From NCBI GenBank assembly GCA_024235175.1, contig JACKMX010000003.1, forward strand, positions 186,001-250,000: a stretch of DNA of 64,000 bases, read 5' to 3'. This document shows, in pieces, positions 26,320-35,724 of the stretch. Both the position numbers and the translations under genes were made by a program. The notes beneath the pieces are model-generated. The model was not told the DNA's origin. It searched no databases and worked only from the letters and a program-made list of their open reading frames with translations. The stretch comes from Chromatiaceae bacterium (GTDB lineage: Bacteria; Pseudomonadota; Gammaproteobacteria; Chromatiales; Chromatiaceae). Position 1 is the first letter of the stretch. Every line of letters begins with the position of its first letter.

Positions 26320-27099
26320 TCAACCGAATAGACTCTCCCAGCGTTGGCGCAGCGCATACCAGGCACCGCCCAGAAGTTCGTGCAGGGCAAAATAGCTGTA
26401 CTGGATTGATTTAACATCGGGGAGCCAGTCGGAGAGAGGATTGAGGGAGTCGTCGGCATGAAGGAAGGCGGTGGGCGCCGCAATGACATCAACTTCGGCA
26501 CGTCTGAACATCTCCATCGATCTTGGCATATGCATGGCGTGAGTAACCAGTAAAATCCTGCCGATATGCAATCGCCGTAAAAGTGCTGCGGTCATGAAGG
26601 CATTTTCCCATGTGGTTCGGCTGTTCTCTTCGGTGGCTGCGACCGGAACTCCGAACTCCTCCTCCAGTACCGTCTTTGCCAAATTGGCTTCGGCCGGTCC
26701 ATCGGCCGGCCCGCTTCCGCCGCTTGGGATAACCGGCAGGCCGGTTAGTCGCGACAGGAAAGCTGCGTAACGAAGCCGCTCCAACAGCAGTCCATTGACG
26801 GTATCTCCCTGAAATTCCGCTGCATCAGCTCGACGTCCGCCTCCCAGCACCACTATGGCCTGAGCTTTGCTGTTTGAAATCTCCTGCGGCGACAGGGCTG
26901 GGAAGACCTCAATCTCCTGCATCAGCCGATTGGCGACGTAAGGGGTGCTGAAAAGATAGAGTGTGCTCAGGGAGAGCGTGATCAGAAATGTGCCAACAAG
27001 ACTTTTTCTTCCCAGGAGCACTCCGAGCATACCGAGTAGTACGATTCCGCCCGGTGGCAGCAGCATGGCCTTCAGAACCCAGACGACCTCCTGCCCCAT
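26320..27099 (-). CDS. YdcF/ElyC-like DUF218 protein
   Basis: A 259-residue inner-membrane protein: two N-terminal helices (about residues 11-55), then a DUF218 domain with AIVVLGGGRRADAAE, ENSRTTWENA, LLVTHAMHMPRSMEMFRRA and ending near the C-terminus. ElyC of this family affects peptidoglycan and lipid-carrier homeostasis in E. coli; the exact role here is unknown. The start shares its A with the lipA stop (TAATG), so translation is coupled to lipA. The longer upstream frame is inside lipA and was rejected. Confidence 0.88.
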   Translation of the reverse strand: MGQEVVWVLKAMLLPPGGIVLLGMLGVLLGRKSLVGTFLITLSLSTLYLFSTPYVANRLMQEIEVFPALSPQEISNSKAQAIVVLGGGRRADAAEFQGDTVNGLLLERLRYAAFLSRLTGLPVIPSGGSGPADGPAEANLAKTVLEEEFGVPVAATEENSRTTWENAFMTAALLRRLHIGRILLVTHAMHMPRSMEMFRRAEVDVIAAPTAFLHADDSLNPLSDWLPDVKSIQYSYFALHELLGGAWYALRQRWESLFG

Positions 27100-28082
27100 T
27101 ATTCGAAAGAGAGTTTCAGCGGAAGAGCCGCCTGCCGGTCTGCATGGTAGGAGGAGCGAACCATCGGTCCGCTGGCCACATTGGAGAAACCCATGGCTTC
27201 GCCGCGCAACCGCAGTTGTTCGAACTCCCCGGGCGAAACAAACCGGGATACAGGAAGGTGCGAGCCGCTGGGTTGCAGGTACTGGCCCAGTGTGAGCATG
27301 TCGCATCCCTTGCTGCGCAGATCCTGCATTACCATCTCCACCTCCGGCAGCGTCTCCCCAAGACCCAGCATCAGACCAGATTTGGTCTGAACCAGAGCGT
27401 GTTGCTGTTTGAATTGTTGCAGCAGATCGAGAGAACCCTTGTAGTCGGCTCCCGGTCGGGCCTTTTTGTAGAGACGGGGCACGGTTTCCAGGTTATGGTT
27501 GAATACATCCGGCTGTATCGTGCGGAACTGCTCTAACGCCTGTTCAACGCGTCCCCGGAAGTCGGGCACCAGCGTTTCGATGCGAATCCCCGGGTTGGAT
27601 TCGCGAACTGCCCGAATGCACTCTATAAAATGGCCGGCGCCACCGTCGCGCAGGTCGTCTCTGTCGACGGATGTGATCACTACGTAGTTCAGCCCCATGG
27701 ATCGCACCGCTCGAGCCAGCAGACCGGGCTCATTCCGATCGAGTGGTTGCGGCTTTCCATGGGCGACATCGCAGAACGGACAGCGACGGGTACAGATATC
27801 GCCCATGATCATGAAGGTGGCGGTGCCGTGATTGAAACACTCTCCAAGGTTGGGGCAGGCGGCCTCCTCGCACACCGAGCTCAGCCCAGACTCCCTGAGC
27901 ACCTTTTTTATCCGGGTGACAGCTTCCCCACTAGGCATTTTTGCCCGGATCCAAGCAGGTTTTCTCAATCCATTATTGAATTTTTCAACTTTGACCGGAA
28001 TACGTGCAAGCTTGCTCTCCCCGCGTTGATGAGTATCCGGTGTGGAACGGGAAGGGGCGCTGTAGTCTGAGCTTTTGGGCAT
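27099..28082 (-). CDS. lipA: Lipoyl synthase LipA
   Basis: LipA is a radical-SAM enzyme inserting two sulfurs into protein-bound octanoyl groups. Both iron-sulfur motifs are present: the auxiliary cluster CEEAACPNLGEC and the radical-SAM CTRRCPFCDV. The C-terminal SSYHAD motif supplies the auxiliary-cluster serine (RSSYHAD). It has 327 residues and an ATG start. It follows lipB with 66 bp between, completing the dacA-ybeD-lipB-lipA order. Confidence 0.98.
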   Translation of the reverse strand: MPKSSDYSAPSRSTPDTHQRGESKLARIPVKVEKFNNGLRKPAWIRAKMPSGEAVTRIKKVLRESGLSSVCEEAACPNLGECFNHGTATFMIMGDICTRRCPFCDVAHGKPQPLDRNEPGLLARAVRSMGLNYVVITSVDRDDLRDGGAGHFIECIRAVRESNPGIRIETLVPDFRGRVEQALEQFRTIQPDVFNHNLETVPRLYKKARPGADYKGSLDLLQQFKQQHALVQTKSGLMLGLGETLPEVEMVMQDLRSKGCDMLTLGQYLQPSGSHLPVSRFVSPGEFEQLRLRGEAMGFSNVASGPMVRSSYHADRQAALPLKLSFE

Positions 28083-28148
28083 GGTCTTTATCTTCCTGCG
28101 CCTGTCACAGGCGTTGCAGTTGGAAAGAGTCGCACCGTCGGTGAAATT

Positions 28149-28778
28149 CTAACATGTTCCTGTCGAGGTGAGGCGGCGCGTCAGAATATTGACCAGATCG
28201 GTTCCAACAAGCAGCAGATCAGTTGGAGCTCCCAGCTCACTCAGTTGAGTCAACTTTAACCCGGGATGTCCACAGGGGTTTATCCGGCTGAAAGGTTCCA
28301 GATCCATGTCGACGTTCAGACTCAGGCCATGGAAACTGCAGCCACGGCGCACCCGAAGACCAAGCGAGGCAATCTTACGCTTGTCCACATAGACGCCCGG
28401 TGCGTCCGCGCGCGGGGCGGATTCAATCCCATACCCCTGCAGTAACTCCACGATACTCCCTTCCATCAGGCTGACCAGTGGGCGTATACCCAATTTCCGG
28501 CGGCGCAGGTCCAGCAGCAGGTAAACAATCAGCTGTCCCGGGCCGTGATAGGTTACCTGGCCGCCACGGTCAACCTGAACCACCGGAATATCTCCCGGAT
28601 CGAGCAAGTGCTCCGCTCTCCCCCCCTGACCCTGGGTAAAAACTGCGGGATGCTGCAGCAGCCAGATCTGGTCTTGAGTCAAAGGGTCGCGCTCATCGGT
28701 ATAGCGCTGCATATTGCGCCAAACCTCAATATAGGGCAGCAAACCCAGTTGGTGAATTGATATCGGCTGGGGTTCCAA
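28149..28778 (-). CDS. lipB: Octanoyltransferase LipB
   Basis: LipB transfers octanoate from ACP to lipoyl domains. The 209-residue protein shows GGQVTYHGPGQLIVYLLLDL, the catalytic lysine in KIASLGLRVRRGCSFHGLSL and the catalytic cysteine in RINPCGHPG. The only start in the right place is TTG at 28778, nine bases after the ybeD stop and with no clear ribosome site. Translation may therefore depend on coupling to ybeD. Confidence 0.96.
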   Translation of the reverse strand: MEPQPISIHQLGLLPYIEVWRNMQRYTDERDPLTQDQIWLLQHPAVFTQGQGGRAEHLLDPGDIPVVQVDRGGQVTYHGPGQLIVYLLLDLRRRKLGIRPLVSLMEGSIVELLQGYGIESAPRADAPGVYVDKRKIASLGLRVRRGCSFHGLSLNVDMDLEPFSRINPCGHPGLKLTQLSELGAPTDLLLVGTDLVNILTRRLTSTGTC

Positions 28779-28787
28779 TGCGTCTGA

Positions 28788-29054
28788 CTAAAGACTCATA
28801 AGAACGCGATCGTTGGCGCTTAAGGCCTGGTAGATTGCGTCCAGTTGGGCTTTGCTGCTGGCTTCGAATGTGACAGTTACCGAAACGTATTTTCCTTCTC
28901 TGCTCGGGCGGGTTCTGACGGCCCCTTCGCCCAGATTGGGTACATGGCGGTTGATGATCTCCACAACCAGCAGATCGAAATCGTCCGTCGCCAACCCCAT
29001 CGCCTTGACGGAGAACTTGCAGGGAAAATCAAGCAGTGTTTCCTGTTCGGTCAT
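28788..29054 (-). CDS. ybeD: YbeD-type DUF493 protein
   Basis: An 88-residue ferredoxin-fold protein of the UPF0250 (DUF493) family, with LLDFPCKFSVKAMG, RPSREGKYVSVTVTFEA and a C-terminal ALSANDRVLMSL. The E. coli counterpart lies between dacA and lipB, as here. Function is unsettled, possibly allosteric regulation of a partner. The start is the ATG at 29054; the upstream 40 codons overlap the end of dacA. Confidence 0.95.
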   Translation of the reverse strand: MTEQETLLDFPCKFSVKAMGLATDDFDLLVVEIINRHVPNLGEGAVRTRPSREGKYVSVTVTFEASSKAQLDAIYQALSANDRVLMSL

Positions 29055-29118
29055 TGTTTTCCGGATGGGGTTGGGCTTGTATGGAAACTGCTGGTCTGGG
29101 TAGCTTTCGTTGCAATGA

Positions 29119-30267
29119 CTACTCAAACCACAACAGGATCGTGTCTTTGAGAATCTGGAATATACCACCTTCATCGATCTGCTCCAGCGCTATCAAAGGC
29201 ACCGAGCTGATGGTTTCATCCCCCAGTGCCACTTCCACGCTTCCCAAAGCCTGACCTTTAATTATCGGAGCCGTCCGTTGTGCATCGATGTTCAGTGTCG
29301 CTTTCAGATTGGCGTACTGATTACGTGGAATAGTGACATACAGCGCTTTCTCCAGTCCCAGCTCCAGGCTCTCTTTCCCCCCCTTCCAGACCCTTGTCCG
29401 ACTTAATGTTGCCCCGCCGTCATACAGGCGGTGAGTCTCGAAAAACCGGAAACCATAATTAAGCAGTGAGAGGCTCTCTTTCGCGCGGGCATCTTCACTG
29501 CTGGTGCCCATGACCACAGAAGTCAGCCGCATCGACTCCCTTTGCGCCGAGGCGACCAGGCAGTAGCCAGCAGCTTCCGTATGCCCGGTTTTTACGCCAT
29601 CCACGCTTTTGTCGCGCCACAGCAGCTGGTTGCGGTTGTGCTGTTTGATGCCGTTGAATTCGTACTCCAATTGGGCGTACCAGGGGTAATACTCCGGAAA
29701 CTCCCGGATGGTAGCCTCCGAGACTTTAACTATATCCCGGGGTGTGGTGTAGTGATTTTCGTCCGGCAGACCGGTGCTGTTGACAAAGTGGCTGTTCAAC
29801 ATACCGAGTCGGTGGGCGTGGTTGTTCATAAGGTTGGCGAAAGTCTCTTCGCTGCCCGCGATGTGTTCGGCCAGCGCAACACTGGCGTCATTTCCGGATT
29901 GGATGATCATCCCTTTCAGCAGCTGCTCCACCGACACTTCCTTGTCCACCTCAATAAACATGCGTGATCCGGGCGTTTGCCATGCCTTTTTACTGATCAG
30001 GACTTTATCGCTAAGCTGAATGTTGCCCGCCTTGAGTTCCCGCAACACCACGTACGCCGTCATGATCTTGGTCAGGCTTGCTGGCTCCAGCCTTTGCTCG
30101 GAATTGTGCTCGGAAAGGATTCGGCCGCTGTCAAAATCTATCAGCAGGTGGCCGCTGGCGGCTACGCTTGGCGGAGCGGGAATTGGGACTGCGGCAACGG
30201 TCGTATGCGCCGGAAACAGCGCCAATAGGCAGATAACTGACAACAAATTACGATACCTGGATAACAC
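29119..30267 (-). CDS. dacA: D-alanyl-D-alanine carboxypeptidase (PBP5/6 type)
   Basis: It trims the terminal D-Ala from peptidoglycan pentapeptides. After a signal peptide the serine DD-peptidase motifs appear in order: SLTK (Ser64), SGND and KTG (VKTGHTEAAG). The PBP5 C-terminal beta domain and an amphipathic membrane-anchoring helix ending ILLWFE follow. It has 382 residues. The GTG start at 30267 has AGGA eight bases upstream. First gene of the ybeD-lipB-lipA group. Confidence 0.96.
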   Translation of the reverse strand: MLSRYRNLLSVICLLALFPAHTTVAAVPIPAPPSVAASGHLLIDFDSGRILSEHNSEQRLEPASLTKIMTAYVVLRELKAGNIQLSDKVLISKKAWQTPGSRMFIEVDKEVSVEQLLKGMIIQSGNDASVALAEHIAGSEETFANLMNNHAHRLGMLNSHFVNSTGLPDENHYTTPRDIVKVSEATIREFPEYYPWYAQLEYEFNGIKQHNRNQLLWRDKSVDGVKTGHTEAAGYCLVASAQRESMRLTSVVMGTSSEDARAKESLSLLNYGFRFFETHRLYDGGATLSRTRVWKGGKESLELGLEKALYVTIPRNQYANLKATLNIDAQRTAPIIKGQALGSVEVALGDETISSVPLIALEQIDEGGIFQILKDTILLWFE

Positions 30268-30339
30268 GGACTTTTCCTTTAGTGGTCGGACTTAATGCTC
30301 TGGTTTGAGTCGGGGCGCTGGACGGATTGATGTTTATTA

Positions 30340-31170
30340 TTACTCAATGACTATATGCATCTCATCCATGCCCAACTGCGCCAGCTTCCGGGTGACAGCA
30401 TCAGATTGCTCTATATCGGCCAGCGGGCCAACCTGAACCCTGAAAAACTCCTGCCCCTGGTTCTGGCTTTCATGAATGCGCACCGGCCTTTCAAGTTTGT
30501 GCTGCAACTGTTTACGCAGTCTATTCGCATTATCGCGGCTGCTGAACGCGCCGACCTGAATGAACATGTCAGGTGTTGCCCCCACTGGCGGTGAAGATTG
30601 ATTTTTAGCCAGGACCGGTCTGTTTACTACAGGCTTGTGCCGAGGGTCAATCGCAACCACCTCGACCAAGCCGGTCCCGGTGCCCAGGATACCGAGTTTG
30701 GTCGCCGCAGCATAAGAGAGATCGATAATCCGGTTATTATGAAACGGACCTCGATCGTTGACCCGAACAACGATGCTGCGACCGTTTTGCAGGTTATTCA
30801 CTCTGACATAGGTTGGCAGTGGAAGGCTGGTATGTGCAGCAGTCATGGCATACATGTCATACGGCTCTCTGCTACTTGTATAGCGACCGTGAAACTTGGT
30901 TCCGTACCAGGATGCGATGCCTCTCTCTCTGTATCCGCTACTCTCCTGCATGACGTGGTAGCGTTTGCCGAATACTTCATAAGAATCCGGGTTTCCGTAA
31001 CGGCTCTGTGGTTCTATTCTGGGGACAGCATCTGCGATGGAATCGGGATCCAGCTGGCGCGCCGGTGCGCTGTCGCGGCTGTCCGGAATCAGTATCGGGG
31101 GAGTGGTGGAACAGCTGGCCACAAGCATAAGACAGAGCAATGCGGCAGCCGGATGTAGGCTAAATCTCAT
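30340..31170 (-). CDS. rlpA: Septal-ring lipoprotein RlpA with SPOR domain
   Basis: RlpA is an outer-membrane lipoprotein lytic transglycosylase in several bacteria. The start is the ATG at 31170: the signal sequence ends in a lipobox (LMLVASC, Cys20). The double-psi beta-barrel domain has GIASWYGTKFHGRYTSS, containing the catalytic-region residues, and VRVNDRGPFHNNRIIDLS. A SPOR domain (FIQVGAFSSRDNANRLRKQL) that binds denuded glycan ends the 276 residues. The start lies inside the end of mltB (11-bp overlap). Confidence 0.95.
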   Translation of the reverse strand: MRFSLHPAAALLCLMLVASCSTTPPILIPDSRDSAPARQLDPDSIADAVPRIEPQSRYGNPDSYEVFGKRYHVMQESSGYRERGIASWYGTKFHGRYTSSREPYDMYAMTAAHTSLPLPTYVRVNNLQNGRSIVVRVNDRGPFHNNRIIDLSYAAATKLGILGTGTGLVEVVAIDPRHKPVVNRPVLAKNQSSPPVGATPDMFIQVGAFSSRDNANRLRKQLQHKLERPVRIHESQNQGQEFFRVQVGPLADIEQSDAVTRKLAQLGMDEMHIVIE

Positions 31171-32230
31171 TTGTTTTTGTACCTGTTGCAACCTGCTTAT
31201 CATCCATTTGGGTTTGTTTCATGCGTTCAGCAAGAATCTCCCGGCTTAACTGGTAAACCGCCATTGCGTATAGATTGCTGTGATTATAACGGGTTATAAC
31301 ATAAAAATTGTGTAGTCCCAGCCAGTACTCGAGTTCGTTTTCCCCATCAAGGCGAATCAGACTGGTCAGTGTGCCGTCGGCAACCGGAACCAGACTGCTG
31401 ATCCCCGATTGGCGCAGTTCTCCGAATAAAATCGAGGGCTTCATGCCTGCAGCCACGAAGGCTTCATGACGATTACCAACACCGCTGACACGAGTGGTAA
31501 TACCATCACCGGCTCTCCAGCCATGTTTCTTGAAATAGGCTGCAACACTTCCGATAACGTCAGCCGTACTGTGCCAAAGGTCGCGCTGGCCGTCCCCGTC
31601 GAAATCCACCGCGTAAGCACGATAACTGCTCGGTATGAACTGGGGCAGACCCATGGCTCCGGCGTAGGAGCCAAGAGCTGAATCCGGCTCTATCCGCTCT
31701 TCCCTGGTCAACAACAGGAATTCCGCAAGTTCGCGCCTGAAGAATTCCGCCCGTTTTGGGTAGCCAAAAGCCAATGTGCTTAGCGAATCCACCACCGGAT
31801 ATGTTCCTATATGCCGGCCGTAACGCGTCTCTACACCGATAATTGCAACAATCAGCTCAGGTGGGACGCCGTACTCCTCCTCGGCTTTTTTCAATAAATC
31901 CGCATTTTCATCCCAGAAGGCGACGCCTTGCTCGACACGGCTGGGGGTTACGAAAATTGGACGGTATTTTGACCAGGGCATTGCCTCCGCCGGGCGGTTG
32001 ATTGCATCAATGATGCTTTGGCGGTAGAGCACCTTATCCATCAAACGTTGAAGATGATCCGGTTCGAAGCCATGCTTGAGGTTCATCTCTGTCACGAACT
32101 GTCTGATGTTGCTGTCAAAGTCATTTGGCTTTCCGGCGGATAGCGTGGTTTGGCCGGTCACACAGAGCAGTGCTGCAAGAAGAGACAGGACGGCCCGAGG
32201 TTTGTGCCGTATGTGGATGGATAATTGCAT
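31160..32230 (-). CDS. mltB: Lytic murein transglycosylase B
   Basis: A 356-residue membrane-bound or periplasmic lytic transglycosylase. The N-terminal signal (AVLSLLAALLCVTGQTTLSA) lacks a clean lipobox, so it may be soluble. The MltB fold shows the catalytic glutamate in IIGVETRYG (Glu134), GAMGLPQFIPSSYRAYAVDF and the YNHSNLYAMAVYQL ending. It sits between rodA and rlpA in the elongasome cluster, the usual gammaproteobacterial order. Confidence 0.96.
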   Translation of the reverse strand: MQLSIHIRHKPRAVLSLLAALLCVTGQTTLSAGKPNDFDSNIRQFVTEMNLKHGFEPDHLQRLMDKVLYRQSIIDAINRPAEAMPWSKYRPIFVTPSRVEQGVAFWDENADLLKKAEEEYGVPPELIVAIIGVETRYGRHIGTYPVVDSLSTLAFGYPKRAEFFRRELAEFLLLTREERIEPDSALGSYAGAMGLPQFIPSSYRAYAVDFDGDGQRDLWHSTADVIGSVAAYFKKHGWRAGDGITTRVSGVGNRHEAFVAAGMKPSILFGELRQSGISSLVPVADGTLTSLIRLDGENELEYWLGLHNFYVITRYNHSNLYAMAVYQLSREILAERMKQTQMDDKQVATGTKTNEI

Positions 32231-32245
32231 AGTGTTGAGTGAGTC

Positions 32246-33385
32246 CTAAGTCGGCAATAATTTTCTATGGGTATGGATAGACATCAGAATACCGAAGCCG
32301 GCCATAATGGTCACTAGCGAGGTACCACCATAACTTATCAGGGGCAATGGAACCCCAACCACCGGCAACAATCCGCTGACCATACCTGTATTGACGAACA
32401 GATATACAAAGAAAACCAGAGTCAATGCTCCCCCCAGCAGGCGGTTGAACGTGTCCTGAGCCTGAGTTGCAATGTAGAGTCCGCGCAGGATTATGAAGAG
32501 ATAAAGTGAGAGCAGCAGGATGATGCCGGTGAGTCCGAACTCCTCCGACAGCACGGCAAATATAAAATCTGTTGTCCGTTCCGGCAGGAATTCAAGATGT
32601 GACTGGGTGCCATTCAGCCAGCCTTTTCCGTAAAGCCCACCTGAACCTATGGCTATTTTCGACTGGATAATATGGTAGCCGGTGCCCAGAGGATCGCGCT
32701 CAGGGTCGAGGAAGGTCAGCACACGGCTGCGTTGGTATTCACGCATTCCCCATTCCCAAAGCGCCCAACCGGCAGGAACCGCGGTGACTACCATGGCACC
32801 CATGAAGCGCCAGCTGAGTCCGGCCAGAAAGAGAACGAAAATGCCGGCGCTTGCCACCAGCAGCGAGGTTCCCAGGTCGGGTTGTTTGGCGATCATCAAC
32901 ACTGGTGCCAGAATCATGATGCCGGCAATGGCCAGGCGTCGCGAGGTTGGTGGCAGGGTTTTTTCCGCGAGAAACCAGGTGATCATCATCGGTACCGCGA
33001 GTTTGGCCAGCTCCGCCGGCTGGAAGCGGAAAAATCCCAGATCGAGCCAGCGCTGGGCGCCTTTCCCCACATGTCCGATAATAAGTACAGCGCTTAGCAA
33101 CAGCAAGCTGATGATGTATAGACGGGGGGACCAGCGTCTCAGCTGAGCGGGCGGAATCTGGGCCACTACGATCATTACCGTAAACGCCAGTGCCAGTCTG
33201 ATCAGCTGGCGCTCAATATGCGCGGCGTCCTGGCCGCTGGCACTATAGAGTACGAACAGTCCATAAAGGCATAGCAGGATCAACCCGGTCAGCAGCGGTA
33301 GATCCAGGTGCAGACCGGCGAGCAGACCGTCTGCTTTGGTTGGATTGGATTCGCGCAGGCCGCTTGGCGGATAGAAGCGGTTCAC
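32246..33385 (-). CDS. rodA: Rod-shape peptidoglycan polymerase RodA
   Basis: RodA is the SEDS-family glycosyltransferase of the elongasome, pairing with PBP2. The 379-residue protein has about ten membrane helices. SEDS motifs are visible: GAQRWLDLGFFRFQPAELAK, KQPDLGTSLLV, QSKIAIGSGGLYGKGWLNG, the periplasmic loop FLPERTTDFIFAVLSEEFG, and PLPLISYGGTSLV. The GTG start overlaps the mrdA stop (GTGA), so the two are translationally coupled. Confidence 0.97.
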   Translation of the reverse strand: MNRFYPPSGLRESNPTKADGLLAGLHLDLPLLTGLILLCLYGLFVLYSASGQDAAHIERQLIRLALAFTVMIVVAQIPPAQLRRWSPRLYIISLLLLSAVLIIGHVGKGAQRWLDLGFFRFQPAELAKLAVPMMITWFLAEKTLPPTSRRLAIAGIMILAPVLMIAKQPDLGTSLLVASAGIFVLFLAGLSWRFMGAMVVTAVPAGWALWEWGMREYQRSRVLTFLDPERDPLGTGYHIIQSKIAIGSGGLYGKGWLNGTQSHLEFLPERTTDFIFAVLSEEFGLTGIILLLSLYLFIILRGLYIATQAQDTFNRLLGGALTLVFFVYLFVNTGMVSGLLPVVGVPLPLISYGGTSLVTIMAGFGILMSIHTHRKLLPT

Positions 33386-35223
33386 ATCTCTTGTCCCAGC
33401 AGATGAAAGTCCATAATGCGCTTTGCGATAGGAGCTGCGATGGAACCGCCATGACCTCCGTTTTCCACGATCACCGCCACGGCGATGCGCGGATCCTCCA
33501 CCGGTGCAAAAGCGATAAACAGTGCGTGGTCTCTCATTTTTTTAGCCACTTTCTCCTCATCATACTCCTCATCCTGCTTAACGCTGAACACCTGGGCTGT
33601 GCCGGTTTTGCCCGCAATCCGGTAATTATCGTTCTTCAGCAAACGCGCGGTTCCGCGTGGGCCTTCGATAACCTGGGTCATCGACTCTATCACCTTACTC
33701 CAGTTTTTTGCGTTATTCTGTTGCAGCGCCCTGGGCTCTCCAATGTTGGATTGTGCAACAGTTGAATAATCGCTGGAAATACTCTGGACCACCCGAGGCG
33801 GATGTTCCATACCTCTCGCGGCGAGTGTCGCAGCCGCATGTGCCAATTGCAGCGGTGTGGTCAGGAAGTAGCCTTGCCCGATGCCCATAATCAAGGTTTC
33901 GCCGGGATACCAGGGTTGTTTCCGTGTCTGTTTTTTCCACTCGCGGGATGGAAGCAGTCCGCCACGTTCTCCGGCAATATCCACTCCTGTAAGACGACCG
34001 AAGCCAAACCGGTTCAAAAACCTGTGTAATTTATCTATGCCCATCTGGTGTGCCAATGCATAAAAATAGACATCGCAGGACTGGGTAATTGCCTGCTCCA
34101 GATCTACTCCACCGTGGCCGCCTTTTCTCCAGTCCCGGTATTTATGAGAGTGTCCGGGCAGCTGGAAAAAACCGGGGCAATAGTTTTTCTGGTTTGCAGT
34201 CATGGTATCCGTCTCCAGGCCGGCCAGCCCGATAAAGGGCTTCACCGTGGAGCCCGGTGGATACTGACCGCGTATGGCTCGGTTGAACAAGGGTTTGGTC
34301 TCCGACTGCTGCAGCATATCGTAGTCTTTCGCAGAGATGCCCTCGACAAACAGATTGGGGTCGAACCCCGGATTACTGACCAGTGCAAGTATGGATCCAT
34401 TTCTGGGGTCTATGGCTACAGCTGCACCGGTTTCCTCTCCAAATGCTGAAATCGCCGCCTGCTGCAGTCCTGCGTCCAGGGAGAGATGGAGATTCTTTCC
34501 GGGCTCCGGGGGCTCACTGTGGAGAACCCTGATAATCCTGCCCAAGGCATTAACCTCCACCTGCTGCAGGCCGACCTTGCCGTGAAGAATCTCCTCATAG
34601 CTCTTCTCCACTCCTGTTTTTCCGATATGCGAGGTTCCTGAATAGCTGGAAGCGTCGATGGTCTGGAGCTCCTTCTCATTAATACGCCCAACATAACCGA
34701 CAACGTGCGCGGTTTTGTCTTCCAACGGATAATGGCGCAGCAGTTTTGCTTCGATCTCCACACCGGGAAACCGGTGGCGGCTGGCGCTCAGCCTGGCTAC
34801 CTCTTCCTTATCCAGGCGCACCCGGATGGGGATGCTGTCAAATCGTCGACGCTGGCTGCGCAGTTGTTCGAAGCGTTTGTGGTCGCTATCGGTGATATTC
34901 ACGATGGCGCCGAGTTCCCGCAGCGTCCAATCGAGATCCTTTACCCGTTCCGGTATCACCTCCAGGCTGAATGTCGGAAGATTCTGGGCGAGGATCAATC
35001 CATTCCGGTCGAGTATAAGACCACGTGTCGGGGGCAGCGGCAGAACTTTTACCCGGTTATCCTGCGAAAGTGTGATGAAATGCTGATGATTCATCACCTG
35101 AAGTACCACCAGTCGCCCCAACAACGCAAATAGCGCCAGTACCACCACCATCGCGGCAATCAGTGCCCGATTCTGAAACAGTCTGCTTTCCCGCAGGTAG
35201 TCTTTCAGGGTGGCATAGGACAT
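33382..35223 (-). CDS. mrdA: Penicillin-binding protein 2
   Basis: PBP2 is the transpeptidase of the rod complex. The 613-residue protein has one N-terminal membrane helix (ALIAAMVVVLALFALLGRLV) and the PBP dimerisation domain (LPPTRGLILDRNG). The transpeptidase domain has SxxK in PPGSTVKPF, SxN in SCDVY and KTG in AGKTGTAQVF. It is preceded by mreD and followed by rodA with overlap. Confidence 0.97.
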   Translation of the reverse strand: MSYATLKDYLRESRLFQNRALIAAMVVVLALFALLGRLVVLQVMNHQHFITLSQDNRVKVLPLPPTRGLILDRNGLILAQNLPTFSLEVIPERVKDLDWTLRELGAIVNITDSDHKRFEQLRSQRRRFDSIPIRVRLDKEEVARLSASRHRFPGVEIEAKLLRHYPLEDKTAHVVGYVGRINEKELQTIDASSYSGTSHIGKTGVEKSYEEILHGKVGLQQVEVNALGRIIRVLHSEPPEPGKNLHLSLDAGLQQAAISAFGEETGAAVAIDPRNGSILALVSNPGFDPNLFVEGISAKDYDMLQQSETKPLFNRAIRGQYPPGSTVKPFIGLAGLETDTMTANQKNYCPGFFQLPGHSHKYRDWRKGGHGGVDLEQAITQSCDVYFYALAHQMGIDKLHRFLNRFGFGRLTGVDIAGERGGLLPSREWKKQTRKQPWYPGETLIMGIGQGYFLTTPLQLAHAAATLAARGMEHPPRVVQSISSDYSTVAQSNIGEPRALQQNNAKNWSKVIESMTQVIEGPRGTARLLKNDNYRIAGKTGTAQVFSVKQDEEYDEEKVAKKMRDHALFIAFAPVEDPRIAVAVIVENGGHGGSIAAPIAKRIMDFHLLGQEM

Positions 35224-35235
35224 TACTTATATAAC

Positions 35236-35724
35236 CTAGCTCACCTGAAACTTACGCCGCAGGTCACGCAGGATGATATATATCCAGGGCCAGAGCAGCA
35301 TGCCGATTATCGGCGGAATCCAAAAGGTCAGCGAGGGCACATGCTGAGATACCGCCCCCATCACCCAAAGTGCCAGCAGTTTCTCGATCAACAATAAAAC
35401 AAGAACCGTCAAGGATTGTTGCCATATCGGAAACAGGCGCAGTCTCTGGTGCATTTTTTGAGTAATGTAGGCGATCAGCGACATCGCGAGCGCATGTTGT
35501 CCAAGCAGGGTTCCGGTAATCACATCGATGATAATGCCGGTTGTCCAGCCAACTCCCACCCCCACCCTCTGCGGTGAAGCCAGTGTCCAATAGATCAGAA
35601 CCAGGGTGCTCCATTGGGGCCGGTAGAAGCGCGCCCACTCGGGCAGCGGCAATATTGTCAGGAGAAATGCCAGGAGGAAGCTCAGAAGTATAACCAGGCC
35701 GCCACGTTGAGGAGTCAAAATCAA
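35236..35724 (-). CDS. mreD: Rod-shape protein MreD
   Basis: A 162-residue, five- to six-helix inner-membrane component of the elongasome. Family features: short N-terminus, PEWARFYRPQWSTLVLIYW, GWTTGIIIDVITGTLLGQHA and a C-terminal basic tail. The start is TTG at 35724, overlapping the mreC stop (TTGA), so it is coupled to mreC. The usual position is between mreC and mrdA. Confidence 0.95.
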   Translation of the reverse strand: MILTPQRGGLVILLSFLLAFLLTILPLPEWARFYRPQWSTLVLIYWTLASPQRVGVGVGWTTGIIIDVITGTLLGQHALAMSLIAYITQKMHQRLRLFPIWQQSLTVLVLLLIEKLLALWVMGAVSQHVPSLTFWIPPIIGMLLWPWIYIILRDLRRKFQVS

